In this document: one piece after another, positions 58,382 to 64,000 of the stretch
How positions within the stretch are numbered: position 1 is the first letter of the stretch
How the letters are laid out: each line of letters begins with the position of its first letter
Source: JADKAV01 sp041393775
GTDB taxonomy: Bacteria > Actinomycetota > Actinomycetes > S36-B12 > UBA10799
Direction: 5' to 3'
NCBI GenBank assembly: GCA_041393775.1
Contig: JAWKJM010000003.1
Location: 1,178,001-1,242,000, forward strand
DNA: 64,000 nt
The notes under the pieces: generated by a model
What the model was told of the DNA's origin: nothing
What the model saw: the letters and a program-made list of their open reading frames with translations, nothing else
Database searches by the model: none
Position numbers and translations under genes: made by a program

Positions 58382-59266
58382 ATGGCGATTTTCCTTGACG
58401 AGAACTCCCGCATTCTGGTGCAGGGCATCACAGGGTCCGAAGGCGGCAAGCACACCCGCCGTATGGTGGCCGGTGGTTCGAACATCGTGGCCGGCGTGAC
58501 ACCGGGCAAGGGCGGTCAGACCGTGGATGCCCACGGCACGGCGATCCCAGTCTTCAACTCGGTGTCCGAGGCGGTCGAGGCTACGGGCGCCGATGTGTCG
58601 GTCGTCTTCGTGCCGCCGAAGTTCACGAAGGGTGCTGTGGAAGAGGTCGTCGACGCGCAGGTTCCGCTGGCGGTGGTGATCACCGAGGGGGTTCCCGTCC
58701 ACGACACCGCGAACTTCTTCACCTACGCGCAGAACTCCGGCACCACCCGGGTCATCGGGCCGAACTGTCCGGGCCTGATCAGTCCCGGGAAATCCAACGC
58801 GGGCATCATCCCGGCAGACATCACCCAAGCCGGCAAGATCGGACTCGTGTCGAAGTCCGGCACGCTGACTTATCAAATGATGTTCGAATGCCGCGACATC
58901 GGCTTCACCACGTGCGTCGGGATCGGCGGCGACCCAGTGATCGGCACAACCCACATCGACTGCCTCGCGGCGTTCGAGGAGGACCCCGACACCGAGGTGA
59001 TCATCATGATCGGTGAGATCGGCGGCGACGCCGAGGAGCGGGCGGCAGCGTTCATCAAGGACAACGTCACCAAGCCGGTGGTCGGGTACGTGGCAGGCTT
59101 CACCGCGCCCGAGGGCAAGACGATGGGCCATGCCGGCGCGATCGTCTCGGGGTCGTCGGGCACGGCCGCCGCGAAGGCCGAAGCGCTGCAAGCCGCCGGA
59201 GTCCGGGTCGGGAAGACCCCGTCAGAGACCGCCCGGCTGGCACGCGAGATCGTCGCGGGGCTGTAG
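58382..59266 (+). CDS. sucD: Succinyl-CoA synthetase, alpha subunit
   Basis: The 294-residue protein has the CoA-binding ILVQGITGSEGGKHTRRMVA, then VVITEGVPVHDTANFFTYA, IGPNCPGLISPGKSNAGIIP, CVGIGGDPVIGTTHIDCL and the phosphohistidine loop MGHAGAIVSGSSGTAAAK. GGGAGG precedes the ATG. The order sucC-sucD is universal; the convergent patatin gene and palindrome copy 5 follow. Confidence 0.97.
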   Translation: MAIFLDENSRILVQGITGSEGGKHTRRMVAGGSNIVAGVTPGKGGQTVDAHGTAIPVFNSVSEAVEATGADVSVVFVPPKFTKGAVEEVVDAQVPLAVVITEGVPVHDTANFFTYAQNSGTTRVIGPNCPGLISPGKSNAGIIPADITQAGKIGLVSKSGTLTYQMMFECRDIGFTTCVGIGGDPVIGTTHIDCLAAFEEDPDTEVIIMIGEIGGDAEERAAAFIKDNVTKPVVGYVAGFTAPEGKTMGHAGAIVSGSSGTAAAKAEALQAAGVRVGKTPSETARLAREIVAGL

Positions 59267-59481
59267 TCCGAGACCGATGCCCCGCTGCTCCACCCCCGTG
59301 TGGGTCTGTGGGTGATCACGCGGCCACCGGACCTTGGTTGTCCAACTCGTGGTCACTGCCGGTGACCCGCACACGGCCACCGCCGTCGGACTGCGTGATG
59401 GTGCAAGGCCGCAGCAGTCTGCGCAGCGCACGTAGCGGACACGCCTGAGGCCACGTGACCCCACCGTGACATTGCGGCGAG

Positions 59482-59549
59482 GTTAGAGAACGTTCACGAG
59501 GTTAGAGAAACCACGCGTGGAACCTCTAACACCGTGCACGTTCTCTAAC
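59482..59549. repeat. 68-nt GTTAGAGA palindrome, copy 5
   Basis: The left arm (GTTAGAGAACGTTCACGAGG, TTAGAGAA) and right arm (CCTCTAACACCGTGCACGTT, CTCTAAC) pair with several mismatches; the loop is ACCACGCGTGGA. It lies between the convergent sucD and patatin genes. The rest of 59267-59777 contains no gene I can support and no companion unit. Confidence 0.9.
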
Positions 59550-59777
59550 CTCGCGCAAAGGCTCATGGGCCGAATACTTGGCAACGGAACGCCGGGCCTG
59601 GGCCCCCACACGTTTGTCGGGTCGGGCCGTCTGGGGTGCTGAGTAGGTTGGTGATTCGCCGAAGACTGAGCGTCGTGTCATCGGTGGATTCGGGCTTGGT
59701 CCCGGGGCAACGCGTGCGGTTACGGCTGTTCGGTATTCGGGGAGGCTGATCAGCTCGGGCCGTCCACGCATCTGAGG

Positions 59778-61007
59778 CTAAGGGACGTCCGTCCAGCCGC
59801 CCTTGATCGCGCGCGCGGCCACGTGCACGCCGAGGTCGATCTGCCTTGCGAAATACTCGTCGTCGAAGAACGTGTAGCTGAGCAACTCCTGCTGACCGGG
59901 GCCGTCGCCGACGCCGCGCAGGAGCCGGCCGAGGACCAACGAGTCGCTCTCGCTCCACAAGGAGCGGTCCTTGGACCGCAGGACGTCCGCCGCCATCTGC
60001 GCCAAAGCGCCCGGCGGCGGCGAGATCTCGAGGACGTCGACGTGGTGGTACGCACGGCCATCGGCGGACGTGGGCGCACTGCCCTGCTCGAGCCAGGCAT
60101 TGCGGGTGCGCAGGTCGTGCAGGTCCTCGATGACCCGGTCGGCCAGGATCGAGTGCAGTGTCATGGCGGCCGCGTCGGCCAGATCGGGTTCGTCCCCGGG
60201 ATCGTGGGGGGCTTGCGTCGGGTACCGGGTGGCATGGGCCGCGATGACCACGATCCGGTCGGCGCCGAGCCCCACCGCTGGTCGTAAGGGTGCATTGAGT
60301 CGGACCCCACCGTCCACGTACCACCCGGCGAAGACTGCAGGTGTGTCGATCGCGACGGCCGGGAACGCGACGGGAATCGCCGCCGACGCCAGCACATGTT
60401 TGGCCAGGACTGGCCCGGCGGCTACCCGTACCGCCCGCGTCGGGTCGGCCACGTGCTCAGTGCTGAGCGTGGTGTCGAGGAAGATCACGGAATGGGCGTG
60501 CGAGATGTGCCAGCGATCGCTCGGGTCGTCGGGTCGGCGTCTCTTGGAGGTCGCAGGTGGGATCCGGGTCGCCGCCACCCCGACGGCGTCCACAGCACCC
60601 GATCGCACATTCTGGGCCAACTGACCGGCATCGAGAACACTGGCGGCCGTGCGCGCCAACGGCCGGGTGTCCAGCAGTGCAGGCAGTCCGCGCCCGCGCC
60701 CGAACAGGGCCCCGGGCAGCAACCGCAAGCCGTCCTTGAGCAGCGCGCGCGCCGGGTGGGCATAGACGTTCTTGCGGTCCATCCTCCGCCAGATGGCGAC
60801 GACCTGCTCCGCGGCCTCCTCAGAAGGCAAGTGGGCCAGCGACCCCCACAGTGCCGCGTTCATCGCGCCCGCAGAGGTCCCCAGGTAGATGGTCGGCTTC
60901 ATCCCCTGCGCCTCCAGAGCAGGCACAATGTGCGCCAGTGCCCCGGCCTGGAAAGCGCCCCTGGCGGCCGCGCCGGTCAGGACCACGGCAACAGTCGGCT
61001 GGCTCAT
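59778..61007 (-). CDS. Patatin-like phospholipase
   Basis: The 409-residue protein has the patatin catalytic dyad: oxyanion loop VVLTGAAARGAFQAGALAHI, nucleophile YLGTSAGAMNAAL (Ser45) and VDGGVRLNAPL (Asp of D-G-G). It probably hydrolyses membrane phospholipids or other acyl esters, in the cytoplasm or at the inner membrane; there is no signal peptide. The ATG at 61007 is preferred (GAGGTG upstream; the longer frame is only basic residues). It is divergent from the perM-like gene. Confidence 0.88.
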   Translation of the reverse strand: MSQPTVAVVLTGAAARGAFQAGALAHIVPALEAQGMKPTIYLGTSAGAMNAALWGSLAHLPSEEAAEQVVAIWRRMDRKNVYAHPARALLKDGLRLLPGALFGRGRGLPALLDTRPLARTAASVLDAGQLAQNVRSGAVDAVGVAATRIPPATSKRRRPDDPSDRWHISHAHSVIFLDTTLSTEHVADPTRAVRVAAGPVLAKHVLASAAIPVAFPAVAIDTPAVFAGWYVDGGVRLNAPLRPAVGLGADRIVVIAAHATRYPTQAPHDPGDEPDLADAAAMTLHSILADRVIEDLHDLRTRNAWLEQGSAPTSADGRAYHHVDVLEISPPPGALAQMAADVLRSKDRSLWSESDSLVLGRLLRGVGDGPGQQELLSYTFFDDEYFARQIDLGVHVAARAIKGGWTDVP

Positions 61008-61150
61008 CACCTCGACGGTACTCCGACTGCGGGGCCGCCGACGCCTCACCACAACGCGCGTCACCGCACATCCGCGCGTGCACTCGCCGGGCGGCGGGGA
61101 ATCGGCGTGTATGTCCCACCGCGGAGCCGAATGGATGCGAACCTAGTTCA

Positions 61151-62464
61151 GTGAGTCGTGCGTCCCAAGGCCCCGCAAACCGTGGCCGGCCCTCCCGTTC
61201 GCGCACCGTGAACCGTGCGACCGGTGGCCGTGAAGGCGACAGGATCAAGCAGACACGCGCCGGATGGGCCGCCCCCGCGGCGGCCGTCACGACCTTCTGG
61301 CGGTCGGGACCGCTGCCGGTGCCGGTGGCCGGACTTGCCGCTGGGCTCTGGGCGGCTCTGACCGGGCTGGTCATCACGGTTGTGCTCAGTCTGGTCGTAT
61401 GGATCTTCGCGGCCGGTGAGTCGGCCTCCAACACCGCCATGCGGATCGGGACGGACATGTGGTTGGTCGCCCACGGGACGCCGTTCGTGGTCGGATCCGG
61501 GGTCCTGAGCCTATTGCCGTGGGCGTGGATCGTGTTCCCCACCGCGACCTTGTGGGTCGCTGGGCGCTGGATTGCCCACCGGGCGGCGATCGCCTACCCC
61601 AAGTCGGCGGTGGTGGCGGCGGCGTCTGCCGCAGTCGGTTACGCGGTTGTCGCGCTGTTGGCGGCGATCTTCGGCACCGTGTCGGGAGCGGCCGCGATGC
61701 CCGGCCGCGCTTTGCTGCATGGCGGGCTGCTGGCCTTCCTCGTGTCACTGGCCGCCATGGCGTGGCGGGCGAAACTCGGGGTCGCCGTTCTAGAGCGCGC
61801 CTGGCGGCTGATCCGGCCCGCCGCCGGCGCATTGGCGGTGCTGACGATCGGTGCGTGCGTGGTCCTTGCCGGTGCGCTGGTCGCGTCTCACAACTCCGTG
61901 TCCGCATCCCTGTCCGAACTGCGGCCGGGGCTGTTCGGGACAGCGGCGCTGCTGATGGGCTGGCTGGGGTATCTGCCGGCGGCGCTCATGTGGTGCTTGT
62001 CCTACGTCACGGGCCCGGGCGTCACCGTCGCCGACACGGTGGTGACCCCGTTGGCTCCGCTCGATTCCGGGATCGATCTCATGGGTCTGCAGATGCTGCC
62101 CGTGACTGCGCAGCCGTGGCTGCTCGTCGGACTGGTGATTCCGATTGCGGCCGGCGTCGTACTCTCACGCTTGGCCGGAACCGCCTCCTCGACGCGGGAA
62201 TGGCTGCTGACCCGCGCCGCGTCGCTGGCTGTGACGCTGATCGTAGTGGACCTGTGGTGGGCCATCAGTGTCGGACGCCTCGGCGCGGGCCGGCTCGGGC
62301 TCGCCGGGCCCGCGCCCGCGGTGATCGCCGTGTTGATGGCAGGCGTCGTCCTCGGCATCCTGCTGGACGTGGGCGGGAACTGGGCGTGGCGCAGATTGCG
62401 CCATCGTCACGTCATCGATCTGACGCACGACCAGGCCGACGACGTCGCGGATCTGCCCGCCTGA
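61151..62464 (+). CDS. perM: DUF6350 membrane protein, PerM-like
   Basis: The 437-residue protein has a basic N-terminus and about nine hydrophobic segments (for example PVPVAGLAAGLWAALTGLVI, VVAAASAAVGYAVVALLAAI and FGTAALLMGWLGYLPAALMW). By fold and position it matches DUF6350, whose mycobacterial member PerM (next to purN) stabilises the divisome protein FtsB and is needed for persistence. The gene before it in relatives is sucD; here the patatin gene is inserted between. GTG 61151 is a tentative start. Confidence 0.75.
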   Translation: MSRASQGPANRGRPSRSRTVNRATGGREGDRIKQTRAGWAAPAAAVTTFWRSGPLPVPVAGLAAGLWAALTGLVITVVLSLVVWIFAAGESASNTAMRIGTDMWLVAHGTPFVVGSGVLSLLPWAWIVFPTATLWVAGRWIAHRAAIAYPKSAVVAAASAAVGYAVVALLAAIFGTVSGAAAMPGRALLHGGLLAFLVSLAAMAWRAKLGVAVLERAWRLIRPAAGALAVLTIGACVVLAGALVASHNSVSASLSELRPGLFGTAALLMGWLGYLPAALMWCLSYVTGPGVTVADTVVTPLAPLDSGIDLMGLQMLPVTAQPWLLVGLVIPIAAGVVLSRLAGTASSTREWLLTRAASLAVTLIVVDLWWAISVGRLGAGRLGLAGPAPAVIAVLMAGVVLGILLDVGGNWAWRRLRHRHVIDLTHDQADDVADLPA

Positions 62465-62498
62465 CAGCCTCGCACGTCCCCGCACCTAGGATCGGAAT

Positions 62499-63089
62499 GT
62501 GCCAGCCAGCATCGCCGTGATGATCTCCGGGACGGGCACCTTGCTGCAGTCGTTGATCGACGATCCGCACCGTTCCTACGACATCGCCGTCGTGGTCGCC
62601 GACCGCGATGCCAGCGGGTTGCGACGGGCGCAGGCCGCTGGCATCCCGACCGTGGTCATGCCTCCCGGCGACTTCTCGGATCGGGCAGCCTGGAGTCGCG
62701 CCCTCGCGGACGAGATCGCGGCGTTCGGCCCGGACTGGGTTGTGTCGGCGGGTTTCATGCGGCTCCTGGACCCTGCTTTTCTCGAAAGGTTCCCGCAGCG
62801 GGTCATCAACAGTCATCCAGCCCTGCTTCCGGCCTTCCCTGGCGCTCATGCGGTGGCCGATGCGATCGAGTACGGCGTCAAAGTCACCGGTTGCACGGTG
62901 CACCTGGTGGATTCGGGTGTCGATACCGGACCGATCATCGCCCAGGAGCCGGTGGTTGTGGATGCGCGTGACGATGCGAGCTCACTGCACGAACGGATCA
63001 AGATGGTCGAGTGGCGACTGCTGCCTGAAGTGGTGAATCGGTTGGTGGCCCGCGGCTGCACGGTGAACGGACGAAGGGTGGAGTTATGA
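62499..63089 (+). CDS. purN: Phosphoribosylglycinamide formyltransferase
   Basis: PurN transfers a formyl group from 10-formyl-THF to GAR in purine synthesis. The 196-residue protein has IAVMISGTGTLLQSLIDDPH, VVSAGFMRLL, the catalytic Asn-His of RVINSHPALLPAFPGAHAV, and TGCTVHLVDSGVDTGPIIAQ with the catalytic Asp. The GTG lies 6 nt after TAGGAT (62487-62492). The stop overlaps the purH start (ATGA). Confidence 0.97.
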   Translation: MPASIAVMISGTGTLLQSLIDDPHRSYDIAVVVADRDASGLRRAQAAGIPTVVMPPGDFSDRAAWSRALADEIAAFGPDWVVSAGFMRLLDPAFLERFPQRVINSHPALLPAFPGAHAVADAIEYGVKVTGCTVHLVDSGVDTGPIIAQEPVVVDARDDASSLHERIKMVEWRLLPEVVNRLVARGCTVNGRRVEL

Positions 63090-64000
63090 CGATCGGGCGG
63101 GCGCTGATCTCTGTGTACGACAAGAGCGGTGTCGAGGAGTTGGCGGCCGCCCTGCACAAGGCCGGCGTGGAGATCGTGTCGACGGGATCCACGGCCGCCG
63201 CCATCGCGGCGACAGGGGTGCCGGTCACGCAGGTGGCCGATGTGACCGGTTTTCCGGAGATCCTCGACGGCCGGGTGAAGACGCTGCACCCGAGTATCCA
63301 CGGCGGCATCCTGGCTGACCGGCGCAAGCCGGAGCACGAGCGGACCCTGGCCGAGCATGGGATCACGGGCGTTGACCTTGTGGTGGCCAACCTCTACCCG
63401 TTCACCGCGACGGTAGCCAGTGGCGCCGATGTCGAGGAGTGTATCGAGCAGATAGACATCGGGGGACCCGCAATGGTGCGGGCAGCGGCCAAGAACCATG
63501 CGAACACCGCCGTGATCGTCAGTCCGCAGGACTACCCCAAGGTGATCGCGGTGGTGGAGGGCGGGCAGGACTTCACCGCCGAGCAGCGCCGCGACTTGGC
63601 CGTCACCGCGTTCCGCCACACGGCCGACTACGACGTGGCGGTGGCGTCGTGGCTGGGATCCCTGGCACCCGGGGACTCCCTCCCGGGGTGGGTCGCAGCG
63701 ACCTGGCAGCGTGCTGAGACCTTGCGCTACGGCGAGAACCCGCACCAACAGGCCGCGCTCTACGTCAACGAGCATGCTCAGGGCCTGGCGCACGCTGAAC
63801 AACTGCACGGCAAGGCGATGTCCTACAACAACTACGTCGACGGAGACGCCGCCTACCGCGCTGCGTGGGACTTCGAACAGCCGGCCGCGGCGATCATCAA
63901 GCATGCGAATCCGTGTGGGATCGCGGTGGGCCCGGATCTGGTCACCGCCTACCGGGCGGCGATCGACACGGATCCAGTGTCCGCGTTCGGTGGTGTGGTG
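63086..64000 (+). CDS. purH: Bifunctional AICAR transformylase / IMP cyclohydrolase, N-terminal part (cut by window end)
   Basis: PurH carries out the last two steps to IMP. The 305 residues seen include the MGS-like cyclohydrolase domain (ALISVYDKSGVEELAAALHK, STGSTAAAIAATGV, RVKTLHPSIHGGIL, VANLYPF, DIGGPAMVRAAAKNH) and the start of the transformylase domain (LRYGENPHQQAALY, MSYNNYVDGDAAYRAAWDF, IKHANPCGIAVG). It is translationally coupled to purN and runs off the window. Confidence 0.97.
   Translation, partial: MTIGRALISVYDKSGVEELAAALHKAGVEIVSTGSTAAAIAATGVPVTQVADVTGFPEILDGRVKTLHPSIHGGILADRRKPEHERTLAEHGITGVDLVVANLYPFTATVASGADVEECIEQIDIGGPAMVRAAAKNHANTAVIVSPQDYPKVIAVVEGGQDFTAEQRRDLAVTAFRHTADYDVAVASWLGSLAPGDSLPGWVAATWQRAETLRYGENPHQQAALYVNEHAQGLAHAEQLHGKAMSYNNYVDGDAAYRAAWDFEQPAAAIIKHANPCGIAVGPDLVTAYRAAIDTDPVSAFGGVV

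Overview
The window is a GC-rich chromosomal segment of an actinobacterium. This rests on the gene families present: a WhiB-family protein beside groES/groEL1, a BldM-type orphan response regulator, a SepX/GlpR-like divisome protein, a PerM-like DUF6350 protein, a GuaB3-type IMPDH relative, and protein O-mannosyltransferase beside rsmI. The order of the core genes also resembles that remembered for Streptomyces and Mycobacterium. I cannot name the genus. There is no rRNA, prophage, insertion sequence, CRISPR array or replication origin.

Layout. 0-4.4 kb: end of moeA/glp, a GNAT acetyltransferase, sepX/glpR, tRNA-Ala(CGC), then divergent pmt and rsmI. 4.4-9.4 kb: a broken GAP-family membrane protein gene, the metG-tatD-rsmA-ispE cluster and tRNA-Gln(UUG). 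9.4-21.5 kb: a DMT exporter, glmU, prs, rplY, pth, cysQ-like, mfd, a SurA_N-like lipoprotein, mazG and eno. 21.6-27.8 kb: a translationally coupled run of nnrDE, alr, an alpha/beta hydrolase, tsaE, tsaB, rimI and tsaD. 28-31 kb (minus strand): a secreted lipase and a THUMP-like methyltransferase. 31.3-39.3 kb: groES-groEL1 under two CIRCE operators, whiB divergent from a CarH-like MerR regulator, a TPR-like protein, bldM, guaB and guaB3. 40-48 kb: an L,D-transpeptidase, a succinic-semialdehyde dehydrogenase coupled to a GMC oxidoreductase, and an ssu-like ABC operon ending in an Rrf2 regulator. 48-64 kb: guaA, a secreted M15-like protein, pcrA, two M23 peptidases, a lipase, a B12-binding mutase subunit, sucCD, a patatin, a perM-like gene, purN and the start of purH.

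Functional themes are purine synthesis (prs, guaB, guaA, purN, purH), t6A tRNA modification (tsaE/B/D), envelope and division (glp, sepX, glmU, alr, L,D-transpeptidase, M23 enzymes, pmt, perM), protein folding under HrcA control, and developmental-type regulators (WhiB, BldM). Many starts lie 6-8 nt behind a TAnnnT hexamer, so leaderless transcription looks common.

The least explained content is intergenic. One family of five elements (113-118 bp, two forward and two inverted copies of a GTGACGAAGGTGC unit) occurs only in the first 28 kb. A second family of five palindromes, each exactly 68 nt with 28-nt arms and a 12-nt loop, occurs only from 31 to 59.6 kb; several copies sit inside a larger composite repeat with a 67-68 bp period. 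A third hairpin family has two copies. I found no protein-coding defence or other novel system; these repeats and the WhiB/CarH-like/BldM regulatory block are the best candidates for follow-up.
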